Notes: generated by a model not told the origin, from the letters alone. DNA of 64,000 bases from JAIEPX01 sp963725255 (GCA_963725255.1 CAVRXV010000001.1:174779-238778), one strand, 5' to 3'. Shown: positions 18,005-26,865, numbered from the stretch's first letter. Translations and numbers: made by a program.

Positions 18005-19501
18005 ATGACAGGGACAGATCCACTCTATTCAATTGAACAAATCAAAAGCATTGAAAAAGCAGCTATAACGGAAGAAAACACAGCGCTGGACTTAATGGTC
18101 CATGCGGGGACAGCGGCCTATAAAACCCTTCACAAGCTCTGGCCTGAGGCAAAAAAAATCGCAGTGTTCGCGGGGCATGGCAATAATGGTGGGGACGGCT
18201 ATATCCTCGCTAAATTAGCGCAGCACGCGGGCCTTGATGTCACTGTTTATTCAATCGGTGATACCTCACAATTGCGCGAGCCTGCGGCATGGGCATGGCA
18301 CAACTGTTTTCATGCTGGCGTACCTGTTATACCTTACTCTCCCGATATTTCGTTCGAAGCCGATGTTGTTGTGGATGCTCTCTTAGGGATTGGCATTGAA
18401 GGTCCAGTCCGTGAACCCTATTTAAGCGCAATAAACACCATCAATCATTCTGGAAAACCCATCTTAGCCTTGGATATTCCTTCAGGTTTAAATGCTGATA
18501 CGGGTCGCCATTTAGGTGTTGTTGTGCATGCAACAGTGACTGAAACGTTCATTGGATTCAAACCCGGATTATTTACTGCAGAAGGCCGCGATGTTTCTGG
18601 AGAAGTCTTTCATGATGCACTCGGTATTCCCAAAGAAAAATTAGCTGATATTACGCCCCAATTTGAAAAAATTTCAGCAACTGATTTTGGCGCTTTTTTG
18701 CCGCGACGTTCTCGATCAGCACACAAAGGTGATTTCGGTCATGTTTTAGTGATTGGGGGCGATTGTGGGATGGCAGGTGCCGTACGCATGGCTGCTGAAG
18801 CTGCCGCACGGACTGGCGCTGGCTTAGTGAGTGTAGCAACACGTCCCGATCACGCCGATTCGATTTCCGCTGCTCGCCCAGAACTCATGTGTCATGGAAT
18901 CAATAAAGCAAAAGAATTACGGCCGCTGCTCGAAAAAGCGACTGTCATTATTATCGGACCCGGACTAGGACGCGAATCCTGGGGCGAATCCCTGTGGGAA
19001 GCCGTCGAAGAATCTCGACTTCCCCTGGTGGTTGATGCTGACGCCCTATTCTTTCTCGGCAAAAGACCTCTGCATCAATTAAATTGGATTATCACTCCTC
19101 ACCCTGGCGAAGCTGCGCAGTTACTCGGAACTGATTCTCAAGTAATTCAGAGCGATCGAATCAGCGCAGTCAAAAAAATCCAAGAGCGATTTGGCGGAAT
19201 CACCGTTTTGAAAGGTGCTGGAACCTTAATTAATGATAGCATTCAGCCCATCGCTATTTGCAGTTCAGGTAATCCTGGCATGGCCAGTGGCGGAATGGGT
19301 GATGTCCTGAGCGGTGTCATCGGCGGATTAATTGCACAAGGATTAAGCCTTGCTGAAGCCGCCCGCTTAGGCGTACTTTTGCATAGCACCGCTGCTGATC
19401 GCGCTGCCAAAGCAGGCGGAGAACGAGGATTACTGGCTATGGATGTGGTGAAAAAGTTACGGGGCGTAATGAACGGGATTAGTGTTTCGTGCCAGAGTTA
19501 A
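18005..19501 (+). CDS. nnrD: Bifunctional NAD(P)H-hydrate epimerase / ADP-dependent dehydratase
   Basis: 498 residues. The N-terminal YjeF_N epimerase domain (about 1-215) has 'AGHGNNGGDGYILAKLA' and 'DALLGIGIEGPVREP'. The C-terminal ribokinase-like dehydratase domain (about 230-495) has 'KGDFGHVLVIGGDCGMAGA', 'IIGPGLGRE' and 'GNPGMASGGMGDVLSGVIGG'. It repairs hydrated NADH/NADPH. ACAAGGAGAGG precedes the ATG. In most gammaproteobacteria tsaE follows directly; here a secreted-protein gene lies between. Confidence 0.96.
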   Translation: MTGTDPLYSIEQIKSIEKAAITEENTALDLMVHAGTAAYKTLHKLWPEAKKIAVFAGHGNNGGDGYILAKLAQHAGLDVTVYSIGDTSQLREPAAWAWHNCFHAGVPVIPYSPDISFEADVVVDALLGIGIEGPVREPYLSAINTINHSGKPILALDIPSGLNADTGRHLGVVVHATVTETFIGFKPGLFTAEGRDVSGEVFHDALGIPKEKLADITPQFEKISATDFGAFLPRRSRSAHKGDFGHVLVIGGDCGMAGAVRMAAEAAARTGAGLVSVATRPDHADSISAARPELMCHGINKAKELRPLLEKATVIIIGPGLGRESWGESLWEAVEESRLPLVVDADALFFLGKRPLHQLNWIITPHPGEAAQLLGTDSQVIQSDRISAVKKIQERFGGITVLKGAGTLINDSIQPIAICSSGNPGMASGGMGDVLSGVIGGLIAQGLSLAEAARLGVLLHSTAADRAAKAGGERGLLAMDVVKKLRGVMNGISVSCQS

Positions 19502-19563
19502 GATTGACATTTAACAAAAATTAAAACATACTAACGCACTCTAATTAATTACGGTAGAATTTT

Positions 19564-20016
19564 ATGAGTATTCGTTGTATTTTAAGCTATGTTTGCATTA
19601 TTGCTTCAGTTAGTTTTGTAACATTTGCTCACGCTGACCAACATTCTTGCCCAAGTATAGCGGCGATTAAACAGCATTTAACCGATAAAAATCTCGGACA
19701 AATTAAATATACCAACCATGATGGCTTTGGCTGGTCAAATGGTACATCTGCTAGAGGGTATATAGAATTCACTGATCATTTTGATACAAATGAAACCTGG
19801 TCATTCCAATTCGAAGTAACTAACGTTTGGGATCAAAATCGACTATGGGATTTTTTCCAAAATTATATCAATAATCAACCAGAATTAAATCGAGAAGCAT
19901 CCGATAAATACCCAGGATACTACGGGCAATGGACGTGTTACTATACTGTCCGGGTAGCTAACTTTGGTATGGGCCTAGAGAATTACACTGTATTCGCTCA
20001 TTTAGTAGGTCCTTAA
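19564..20016 (+). CDS. Small secreted protein of unknown function
   Basis: 150 residues with a signal peptide (hydrophobic 5-20, likely cut after 'FAHA'). The mature part is rich in Trp, Tyr and Phe ('FGWSNG', 'YYGQWTCYYTVRV') and has two cysteines that could form a disulfide. Probably periplasmic or secreted. It sits between nnrD and tsaE, normally adjacent genes, so it looks like a later insertion. Confidence 0.65.
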   Translation: MSIRCILSYVCIIASVSFVTFAHADQHSCPSIAAIKQHLTDKNLGQIKYTNHDGFGWSNGTSARGYIEFTDHFDTNETWSFQFEVTNVWDQNRLWDFFQNYINNQPELNREASDKYPGYYGQWTCYYTVRVANFGMGLENYTVFAHLVGP

Positions 20017-20037
20017 TATTACATACACAACATTAGA

Positions 20038-20487
20038 TTGATACTGCAATTGATTGATTTAAATAAAGATTATTTAATTGAAGATGAAGATGCGATGGCT
20101 GAGCTTGCAGCAAAACTTGCTTCGCAAATAAAATCTCCGTCCATCATTTATTTGCAAGGTGAATTAGGTGCCGGAAAAACAACGTTTACCCGGTATTTTT
20201 TAAGAGCCTTGGGCTACCAAGGTCCAGTACGCAGCCCTACTTTTACTTTAATCGAATCTTACGAGATCAATGAGCAAAAAATATTTCACGTCGATTTATA
20301 TCGAATTCATAGCCCGGAAGAAATCGAATTTATGGGGCTGCGGGACTATTTTACTGACGATGTCATTGGATTGATTGAATGGCCAGAGCGCGCCGAAGGC
20401 CTACTACCCTCGCCCGATCTCATTTGCGAAATCAAAATTCAAGGAACAGGACGTTTAGTACATCTGCATACAGTAAAAACACCGTAA
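20038..20487 (+). CDS. tsaE: tRNA threonylcarbamoyladenosine biosynthesis ATPase TsaE
   Basis: About 149 residues. Walker A 'LQGELGAGKTTFTRYFLRAL', then 'VRSPTFTLIESYE', 'FHVDLYRI' and 'LIEWPERA' are the TsaE signatures. It drives the TsaBDE cycle that makes t6A37 in ANN-decoding tRNAs. The start is uncertain: the frame opens with TTG at 20038, another TTG is at 20050, and the first ATG falls within the expected domain. No clear ribosome site is visible. Overlap of translation from the upstream secreted-protein gene is possible. Confidence 0.93.
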   Translation: MILQLIDLNKDYLIEDEDAMAELAAKLASQIKSPSIIYLQGELGAGKTTFTRYFLRALGYQGPVRSPTFTLIESYEINEQKIFHVDLYRIHSPEEIEFMGLRDYFTDDVIGLIEWPERAEGLLPSPDLICEIKIQGTGRLVHLHTVKTP

Positions 20488-20608
20488 CCTGTTGATATCA
20501 TTAATAAAAATACAACATCCTTCATGAGCTATAATTACTTTAAACCAGGTCAATCTTTAGATGTTCTCAAACTAGCTTAAGGCAAGCAAAAAGTGATTAA
20601 TTTAGGTG

Positions 20609-20767
20609 TTATTTTCGTACCTGATGAAACTGGTCAGTAGCATTTTTTAAAGTGGCAAGCATTCTTTCTTTGTCATGTTTAGACAAAGGTTTGGCCCTAT
20701 CAATAGTTCTCTCCAACTCAGCTTCATAACTATCAAGCTTAGTTGTTCGTTTTTTACTATCACTCAT
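20609..20767 (-). CDS. Small hypothetical protein (52 aa)
   Basis: An ATG-started frame of 52 residues with an excellent ribosome site (GAGGGG, 6 bases upstream). The peptide begins 'MSDSKKRTTKLDSYEAELER' and is highly charged and helical. The TKLDxYExELE start recalls the N-termini of some small antitoxins, but the rest does not match anything I recognise and no toxin partner lies alongside. It is the only gene-like feature in the 450-bp gap between tsaE and rpsU. A 19-codon frame at 20524-20580 is not credible. Confidence 0.5.
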   Translation of the reverse strand: MSDSKKRTTKLDSYEAELERTIDRAKPLSKHDKERMLATLKNATDQFHQVRK

Positions 20768-20859
20768 CTGTTGCCCCTCATGTATATACTATCTTATGTA
20801 GATCATTTTTGTCACTTTTAATGTTTAAGTGCTTTATAGGGTCATTATAATAAATTTGG

Positions 20860-20888
20860 TTGCAAATGGCTCGATTTCGCCTTATGAT
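20860..20888 (+). promoter_or_regulatory. Probable sigma70 promoter of the rpsU operon
   Basis: TTGCAA (20860-20865), a 17-bp spacer and TATGAT (20883-20888), about 70 bp before rpsU. The leader then contains a small perfect hairpin, TTCCCT-CGG-AGGGAA (20906-20920), in the 5' UTR, which might be a regulatory structure. Confidence 0.65.
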
Positions 20889-20956
20889 ACCCTGTTTTTG
20901 AGCGTTTCCCTCGGAGGGAAGCTAACGTTAACTGATCAGTGAAGGTGAACTTAACA

Positions 20957-21226
20957 ATGCCAATGGTAGTAGTAAAAGACAACGACTCGTTTGACCGTGC
21001 GCTACGCGCTTTCAAGCGTTCCTGTGAAAAAGCAGGTATTATGAGCCGATTACGCGCTCTAGAATTCTATGAAAAACCCACCTGGGAACGTAAACGTAAA
21101 GGGTCAGCGGCTCGCAAGCGCCACCTGAAGCGTTTGTCTAAAGAACAGGAAGTGCTGGATCGTTCACGCACTCGTCGCTTCATCGCAGCCAAAACCGCGG
21201 ATTCATCAACCTCTACTGAGGCTTAA
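20957..21226 (+). CDS. rpsU: 30S ribosomal protein S21
   Basis: 89 residues from the ATG at 20957 (GAAGGTG upstream), giving 'MPMVVVKDNDSFDRALRAF'. An upstream in-frame GTG would add six residues without support. S21 signatures 'FKRSCEKAG' and 'EFYEKPTWERKRK' are present. The protein is about 18 residues longer than the 71-residue E. coli S21, with a Ser/Thr/Ala tail. It binds the 30S platform near the anti-Shine-Dalgarno sequence. First gene of the macromolecular-synthesis operon. Confidence 0.95.
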   Translation: MPMVVVKDNDSFDRALRAFKRSCEKAGIMSRLRALEFYEKPTWERKRKGSAARKRHLKRLSKEQEVLDRSRTRRFIAAKTADSSTSTEA

Positions 21227-21240
21227 GCCTAGGATTTAAC

Positions 21241-21714
21241 ATGACTGATGCCTCTCTCAAAAATCGTATTACGGAAGATATGAAAGAGGCTATGCGTGCC
21301 AAAGAGAGCGCAAAACTCTCAGTGATCCGTTTTCTTCTTGCTGCAATCAAGCAAGTTGAAATCGATGCAAAAACGGCTGTAGGTGAAGAAAGAACCGCCC
21401 TAACAGACGAACAAACCCTTGCTGTTATCAACAAATTAATCAAACAGCGCCGCGATAGCAAAGATCAATTCGAAAAAGCCGGCCGTGAAGATCTCGCTCA
21501 GCAAGAATCTTATGAACTCTCTGTACTAGTGCATTATTTACCACCACAGCTGGATGAAGCTGAAGTGGAGTCATTAGTGAGAGCCGCCATCTCTGAATCC
21601 TCCGCCGCCGGAATCCAAGACATGGGTAAAGTGATGGCAATTCTTAAACCTCAGTTACAAGGACGTGCTGATATGGGCGCTGTGAGCGCCAAAATTCGTT
21701 CACTATTGAGTTAA
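21241..21714 (+). CDS. yqeY: GatB/YqeY family protein
   Basis: 157 residues, standard YqeY length. Typical features are 'RITEDMKEAMRAKESAKLSV', 'IRFLLAAIKQVEIDA', 'INKLIKQRRDSKDQFEKAGR' and 'YLPPQLDEAEV'. It is related to the tRNA-binding tail of GatB; its role is unclear. It is usually found between rpsU and dnaG, as here, 14 bp after rpsU and 11 bp before dnaG. Confidence 0.93.
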   Translation: MTDASLKNRITEDMKEAMRAKESAKLSVIRFLLAAIKQVEIDAKTAVGEERTALTDEQTLAVINKLIKQRRDSKDQFEKAGREDLAQQESYELSVLVHYLPPQLDEAEVESLVRAAISESSAAGIQDMGKVMAILKPQLQGRADMGAVSAKIRSLLS

Positions 21715-21725
21715 TACCGTACACG

Positions 21726-23456
21726 ATGTCCAGAATACCGCAACCATTTATTGACGACGTCTTACACCGCCTCGATATTGTCGAAATTATCAAAGCGCGC
21801 ATTCCATTACTCAAAAAAACCGGCTCTAATTACATGGCCTGTTGCCCTTTTCATCAAGAAAAATCACCCTCATTTAGCGTTCATCCCACGAAACAGTTTT
21901 ATCATTGTTTTGGATGTGGCGCTAACGGCAATGCTCTCAGTTTTGTGATGCAATACGATCGTCTTGATTTTTTAGATGCCTTAGAAAATTTAGCGTGCAG
22001 TGTGGGTTTGGAAATTCCACACACTGCTAATGTTAATCAACATCCACAGCATCAATCACTCATTAGTTTATCTCGAGAATCCGCTCTCTATTATTATCAA
22101 CAACTGAAATCACATACACAACCCATGGAATATGTCCAATCACGAGGGATCAGTAAAGAAATTATTCGTCATTTTGGAATTGGTTATGCTCCACCGGGTT
22201 GGGATTCTTTACTTAATCAGCTTGGACAATCCGAAGAACAACGACAATTATTATTAGGTGCAGGACTGATCATCGAAAAATTGAGCGGCAAATATTACGA
22301 TCGATTCCGAGATCGATTAATGTTTCCTATTCGAAATTTACGCGGACAGATTATTGGTTTTGGTGGTCGAACACTCGGCGATGAAACACCAAAATATCTT
22401 AATTCACCCGAAACTTCCTTATTTCATAAAGGTACTGAACTCTATGGGTTGTACGAAGCACGTCAAAGCAATCAAGAATTAGATCAAATTATTATTGTTG
22501 AAGGTTACATGGATGTGATCACACTGACACAATTTGGCATTACAAATGCAGTAGCAACATTAGGCACAGCCACTACTCCTCAACATTTACAACGATTATT
22601 TCGATATACATCGAACGTAATATTTTGTTTTGATGGTGATACTGCAGGTCAAAATGCAACTATTCGAGCATTGGAAACTGCTTTGCCAATTATTCGAGAT
22701 GGTCATAATGTTTCTTTTATACATTTACCCGACAATGAAGATCCCGACAGTTTCATTCGTGAGTATGGTGCTGGTGAATGGTCGATGATGATTGCCAATG
22801 CTAAACCGCTCCCTGATGTTCTTTTTAAACATTTATCTCAAGACATCGATATCACCAGTATCGCGGGCAAAGCAAAATTTGCAAAAGACGCACGGGAATT
22901 ACTCGCTAAAATGCCAGAAGGTGTTTATCAACAATTATTGCAAGAAAATTTAGCCGCTAAAATTGGATTAACTGTTGAAGCACTTAATTCACCTACAGAA
23001 ACAAAACGACCTGCAACAATCTCTCCACCCAAACCTGAGGAAACTGGAATTCCTACACATCTACGTAATGCGATGTCGCTGATCATTCACGATCCTTCTT
23101 TAGCGAGTAAAATTGAATTACCGACTAAACTACTCTCTTCTAAAATTCCGGGTGTTGATTTACTAAACCATTTACTCACAATCTGTCGTGAACAACCGAC
23201 ATTATTAACGGGTGCATTACTCAGCTATTGGGATGAACACCCTGCACGATCATTTATTGGACATTTAGCAAGCCAAGAACCTTTAATTCCACAAAATGCT
23301 TGGCTAGAAGAATTAATGGGCATTCTTAATCGACTCAATGATCGATTAAAGGAATCAGAAATTAATGCGTTAATGCAGAAAATTTCTTCTGATAGTTTTA
23401 CGATTGAAGAAAAACAGCAATTACTAAAATTGTTAGAAGAGCAAAAGATTTCTTAG
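21726..23456 (+). CDS. dnaG: DNA primase
   Basis: 576 residues. The N-terminal zinc finger is visible as 'CPFHQEKSPSF' and 'FYHCFGCGANGNALSF' (CHC2 type). The TOPRIM domain has 'IIIVEGYMDVI' and 'FCFDGDTAGQ', and the 'YLNSPETSLFHKG' primase motif lies before it. The C-terminal helical domain (about 430-576) binds DnaB helicase. It synthesises RNA primers at the fork. It is the third gene of the operon; rpoD, normally next, is 3.5 kb away. Confidence 0.97.
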   Translation: MSRIPQPFIDDVLHRLDIVEIIKARIPLLKKTGSNYMACCPFHQEKSPSFSVHPTKQFYHCFGCGANGNALSFVMQYDRLDFLDALENLACSVGLEIPHTANVNQHPQHQSLISLSRESALYYYQQLKSHTQPMEYVQSRGISKEIIRHFGIGYAPPGWDSLLNQLGQSEEQRQLLLGAGLIIEKLSGKYYDRFRDRLMFPIRNLRGQIIGFGGRTLGDETPKYLNSPETSLFHKGTELYGLYEARQSNQELDQIIIVEGYMDVITLTQFGITNAVATLGTATTPQHLQRLFRYTSNVIFCFDGDTAGQNATIRALETALPIIRDGHNVSFIHLPDNEDPDSFIREYGAGEWSMMIANAKPLPDVLFKHLSQDIDITSIAGKAKFAKDARELLAKMPEGVYQQLLQENLAAKIGLTVEALNSPTETKRPATISPPKPEETGIPTHLRNAMSLIIHDPSLASKIELPTKLLSSKIPGVDLLNHLLTICREQPTLLTGALLSYWDEHPARSFIGHLASQEPLIPQNAWLEELMGILNRLNDRLKESEINALMQKISSDSFTIEEKQQLLKLLEEQKIS

Positions 23457-23524
23457 ATCTGACCAAGATTCCTCAGATTATTTTCTGTTCAGATATTTTT
23501 TTTCAAAATAACAAGCTTTTATAC

Positions 23525-23555
23525 AAAAGCAGTCCCCGCTTTGGCGAGAACTGCT
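23525..23555 (-). terminator. Rho-independent terminator, probably for the secreted Ser/Pro/Thr-rich protein before insertion
   Basis: On the minus strand, AGCAGTTCTCGC pairs with GCGGGGACTGCT (loop CAAA) and is followed by TTTT. It lies just beyond a TAA that would have ended the secreted-protein gene if element M2 were absent. On the plus strand it has no T-run, so it is a poor dnaG terminator. Confidence 0.7.
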
Positions 23556-23610
23556 GATAAATTAATTCGTATTTCCTGGCGAACTTGAACCCGCACTATT
23601 AGGAGATGAT

Positions 23611-23788
23611 CCTAGATTCTGCAGTTGGGATCGTAGCGAGAGGCCCTAAGGTGCTGAAGATAAAGACTTTTTGAGGTTTTTTTTATTGATGACGTACTCA
23701 CCCGTACGGTGAAATAAAAAATGCCTCAAAGAGTCTTTAGATTCAGTGCATTAGGACCTCGTAGTAGATTCCAACTGCAGAATCTAGG
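23611..23788. mobile_element. MITE-like element M2, full copy
   Basis: 178 bp with perfect 18-bp terminal inverted repeats (CCTAGATTCTGCAGTTGG at 23611-23628 and its complement at 23771-23788). Much of the interior is also palindromic (AAAGACTTTTTGAGG against CCTCAAAGAGTCTTT). No coding capacity. It lies inside the 3' end of the secreted-protein gene on the minus strand. Removing it with one AT dinucleotide restores an in-frame tail (see findings), so the target duplication is probably 2 bp. Confidence 0.9.
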
Positions 23789-24323
23789 ATTGTGGTGCGT
23801 TGGTATTAGGTACTGTCGCTGGATTAGCACCTGTAGAACCTGGTGTGGTATTCGGAGAGTTGCCACCCGAAGTACTCGGTGTGGTCACTCCTGTATTGCC
23901 AGCTGCAGAATTACCATCTGTGGTTGAAGGATTACTCTTTGCAACACATGGGCAAGATTCAAGAGGCCCGCTTGAAACTCCCATAACACCCGGTTTTAAC
24001 AGAACACCCGTAGCATTTCCCGGCATACAGACACAACGTGGCGAAGTGCTAGGTGGAACGGTTTCTGCTGTTGAAGCTGGCGGGGGCACTGGGGTCATAT
24101 TCACGGCAGCGCTGGTTGGAACGGACTGTCCTGGTAAAGATGCCGGTGGCCCTGGGGTCGTATTCACTGTATTACTAGTACCAGAGGGCTGATTAGGCAT
24201 GTTTGTTGCATTCATGGTGCTATTAGAAGTGCTGGTTTGGGTCGTTGAGGTGTCTTGTGCCATCACACTTAAAGCGATGCAACTCAGCACGGACACGGTA
24301 AGAACCTTATTAAGATAACGCAT
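23784..24323 (-). CDS. Secreted Ser/Pro/Thr-rich protein, 3' end altered by a MITE
   Basis: 179 residues: a signal peptide ending 'LSVMAQ', then long low-complexity stretches of Thr, Ser, Pro, Asn and Gly. A central segment with four cysteines ('RCVCMPGNATG' and 'ESCPCVAKS') may be a small disulfide-bonded or metal-binding knot. Probably an exported surface or periplasmic protein; no family recognised. The present TAG stop is the first three bases of inserted element M2. Beyond that element, the frame continues in the same composition for about 14 residues to a TAA at 23562-23564 and a terminator, so the original protein was longer. Confidence 0.7.
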   Translation of the reverse strand: MRYLNKVLTVSVLSCIALSVMAQDTSTTQTSTSNSTMNATNMPNQPSGTSNTVNTTPGPPASLPGQSVPTSAAVNMTPVPPPASTAETVPPSTSPRCVCMPGNATGVLLKPGVMGVSSGPLESCPCVAKSNPSTTDGNSAAGNTGVTTPSTSGGNSPNTTPGSTGANPATVPNTNAPQS

Positions 24324-24383
24324 GATATCACTCCTATAAGTTGATTGGATCAGGGTATATCTTTAATTATAGACTAAGATGGT

Positions 24384-24551
24384 GTCGTCGTATCTTAAGT
24401 TGTTAGTACTCAGGGAAAATCAATGCCAAAGTAACCCGCATTTAATTTCAAGTTTAATTTATATTAATGAATGTACGACGTGATAGGAGGTCGATAACGA
24501 TAACTTTCATGTTAATTAGGGTAAAGTACTAACAACTTAAGATACGACGAC
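24384..24551. mobile_element. MITE-like element M3
   Basis: 168 bp bounded by perfect 27-bp inverted repeats (24384-24410 and 24525-24551) beginning GTCGTCGTATCTTAAGTTGT. The interior is AT-rich and non-coding. It lies 15 bp past the stop of the HAD/membrane-protein gene. Only one copy is in this window. Confidence 0.85.
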
Positions 24552-24565
24552 AATCCCTTCACTCT

Positions 24566-26815
24566 TTACAAAATCCCTGGTGCAGTATTTTGAGGTAAAG
24601 TATCATCTCTTCTTTCTGGAGCACCCGTTGAAGCGTTATTACCTTGATCAAGCCTTGCTTGATATGATTTAGCGAAAAGATCTCGACGTTGTGCTTCTGT
24701 TAATGCTGCAAGTGCTGCATTATCAAGCTCTAATGCCACTTGAGAAACTGCAGGGACATCTTGAGTCACTTTAGTATCAGTTGATGGCAGTACGACTGGG
24801 GATGATGTTGGACTTGACACATCTTTTCCATCTACTGATGAAGCTATGACTGCACTCTGTTGTCGCTGTAATACTCGATCATCTTTGTCTGAATCATCAT
24901 TGTCGCCTGTAACAATTTCAAGTAATGGCTCACCTTCTCCATCGAAAATTTTTCCTATGCTTTTTAAAGGTGTTCTGAAATGCAATTCTATCCAAAGATT
25001 ACTCAACTTATCCGCAACTAGACTTCCAACTGTACCCAATACTGCTGCGAACAAACCCACTGTTGTTCCAACAAGCATTGTCATCGCAGTCACTTGCACT
25101 CCAATCAATCCAGCCACTAATGTAACAACAGGACCAAAAACCAACCCTAAAAATGCGCCTACCGGTGCAAATAAACTACTGCCCGCTGTAATTGCACTCG
25201 TAACGATTGGCAAATGAGAAACCCAGAGAATTGAAGCCGAAATAAAGGGCAAATGTGAAACCCACAAGAGCGCAGGAATAGTGCCTGGGACAAAAGTAGT
25301 AATGGCACTAATTATAACAGGTAATAAAATTGTCCATAAAACGGCCGTTAGACTAAGGCTCAGAACAAATCCCAAAATTCCTACAATGTAAGAAATAGTC
25401 GATTCGTATTCTTCTCCGAACCAATCGATTTTGATACTTCTTCCCAGCGCAAAGGCTAAATGTGCACTTTTTCCAGGTGAAGTTAATATGAGACCTATTC
25501 TGACAGCCCACATGGCTGCATATTGAATAGCAGCAAATCCAAGAGTAATAACGAATAATAAAATCGATGGAATTACTTTGCTGTACCATCTCCAATCCGA
25601 TTTTAATGCAATTGTCAAAAGAGTAGCAGGAACAACTGATAAAAGAGTTAACATCCCATTGAAAAATATTAGTACTGACTCTGTAACAATTTTAACACTA
25701 TTTATTGTTGTTTTGACGGGTATTCTGAGAATATTAATCGGTAATACTAAAAAGAATTTGAACGGAAGCTCAAGAATTTCTATCCAAGTCCACGTTTTAG
25801 AATTTAGTGTCCATCCCCCGACCATATTTTTAAAAAATTGTCGAAGGGTCAGAATGGGAACACCCTTTTCATCAAATCGCTCAGGCCGATTGGATACACC
25901 AAAAAAAGAAGTCAGCAGCAAAATCCATGGATATTCTCGAGTGATTCTCTTTTCGCCATTGGCTGCGATGGCTTCATCCGTGGTAATATCTAAACCATCA
26001 TAACCATAAGTGAATCCCAGAATACTTTTAAAGATATTGTTCTTAGTTTTTTTTACTCCACTATTTTTATCAGAATTATTAAGCCCTAAAATAAATGCAG
26101 TAAGAAAATTAATGTGTATACTTGAAAAAAGCCAATCAAGAAATAGTCTAGATTGGGGTTTTAAAGGATTGGAACGGGGACTATTGGCATCGACATTTTC
26201 ACGAGAAACATCTACTAGAAGGCGACTATTATCTGCTACAGCCTCCTGAGGTTGTACAATTTCCCGTATAATTTCTAAGCAACTACTCAGATAAATAGCA
26301 TTTTCTCGAGGCTCATTTTGTGGGTTAACTTGAGCATGATGACCCGCTATGTCCTGTGCATTTGCAGTATGGATATTCTCAATTTTGTCATCTATAAAAA
26401 AATAGTTGATCTTTTCACCATCACTGCTAATAAACCGAGTTTTACACGCTTCTAACATTCTTTTTTTATTATCATCATTACTATCGTAAACTAAGAACGA
26501 AAAAAGATGTGCCATGCCTTCATCTTTTATTGCTTTTACAGCTTCTTGTGCTCCCTCTTCGTTTTTCTTGGTAGCAATACATATCACAACGCCTAAATCT
26601 CGCAATTCTTGTAATGACTTTTTAGTCTTCTCTCCACCAACAAGGTATAAAGACGCCTCACCACCATTATCCCAATCAATTGTGGGATCATTAAAATAGC
26701 GAGTGAACAATGTATCATCATAATCAAGGATCAATACATGACTCGTTTGAATACGAGCATCCCCAGATGTAAGAAGGTCCAGTGCCGATAAACACGCTAA
26801 TTCTTGTTTTTGCAT
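24566..26815 (-). CDS. HAD-like domain fused to a large multi-span membrane region
   Basis: About 749 residues from the ATG at 26815. An upstream in-frame ATG (26908) lies before a good promoter and lacks a ribosome site. Residues about 25-200 look like a HAD phosphatase core: motif I 'LILDYDDTLF', motif II 'ICIATKKN', motif IV 'FFIDDKIENI'. The conserved Asp pair of motif I is D-Y-D, as in catalytic HADs. From about 340 to 620 there are eight or more hydrophobic segments, some Gly/Ala-rich. The last ~110 residues are polar and probably disordered. I know no named family with this fusion; it may be a membrane-inserted effector or phosphatase. It sits between dnaG and rpoD, so was probably inserted there. 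Confidence 0.65.
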   Translation of the reverse strand: MQKQELACLSALDLLTSGDARIQTSHVLILDYDDTLFTRYFNDPTIDWDNGGEASLYLVGGEKTKKSLQELRDLGVVICIATKKNEEGAQEAVKAIKDEGMAHLFSFLVYDSNDDNKKRMLEACKTRFISSDGEKINYFFIDDKIENIHTANAQDIAGHHAQVNPQNEPRENAIYLSSCLEIIREIVQPQEAVADNSRLLVDVSRENVDANSPRSNPLKPQSRLFLDWLFSSIHINFLTAFILGLNNSDKNSGVKKTKNNIFKSILGFTYGYDGLDITTDEAIAANGEKRITREYPWILLLTSFFGVSNRPERFDEKGVPILTLRQFFKNMVGGWTLNSKTWTWIEILELPFKFFLVLPINILRIPVKTTINSVKIVTESVLIFFNGMLTLLSVVPATLLTIALKSDWRWYSKVIPSILLFVITLGFAAIQYAAMWAVRIGLILTSPGKSAHLAFALGRSIKIDWFGEEYESTISYIVGILGFVLSLSLTAVLWTILLPVIISAITTFVPGTIPALLWVSHLPFISASILWVSHLPIVTSAITAGSSLFAPVGAFLGLVFGPVVTLVAGLIGVQVTAMTMLVGTTVGLFAAVLGTVGSLVADKLSNLWIELHFRTPLKSIGKIFDGEGEPLLEIVTGDNDDSDKDDRVLQRQQSAVIASSVDGKDVSSPTSSPVVLPSTDTKVTQDVPAVSQVALELDNAALAALTEAQRRDLFAKSYQARLDQGNNASTGAPERRDDTLPQNTAPGIL

Positions 26816-26837
26816 TCTACTAATACCCGTTCTGTAG

Positions 26838-26865
26838 ATTATAGAGAGGCCTTTAAATCGCCCAA
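26838..26865 (-). promoter_or_regulatory. Promoter of the HAD/membrane-protein gene
   Basis: On the minus strand: TTGGGC (26860-26865), 16-bp spacer, TATAAT (26838-26843). The -10 is about 23 bp before the ATG at 26815, which supports that start over the longer frame. Confidence 0.6.

Noticed and set aside
20524..20580. 18-codon frame after tsaE
   Set aside because: Too short, no ribosome site, no composition support.
23800..24192. 130-residue Gly/Val-rich open frame on the plus strand
   Set aside because: It is the antisense of the Ser/Pro/Thr-rich secreted protein, whose codon bias creates open frames on the other strand; no ribosome site.
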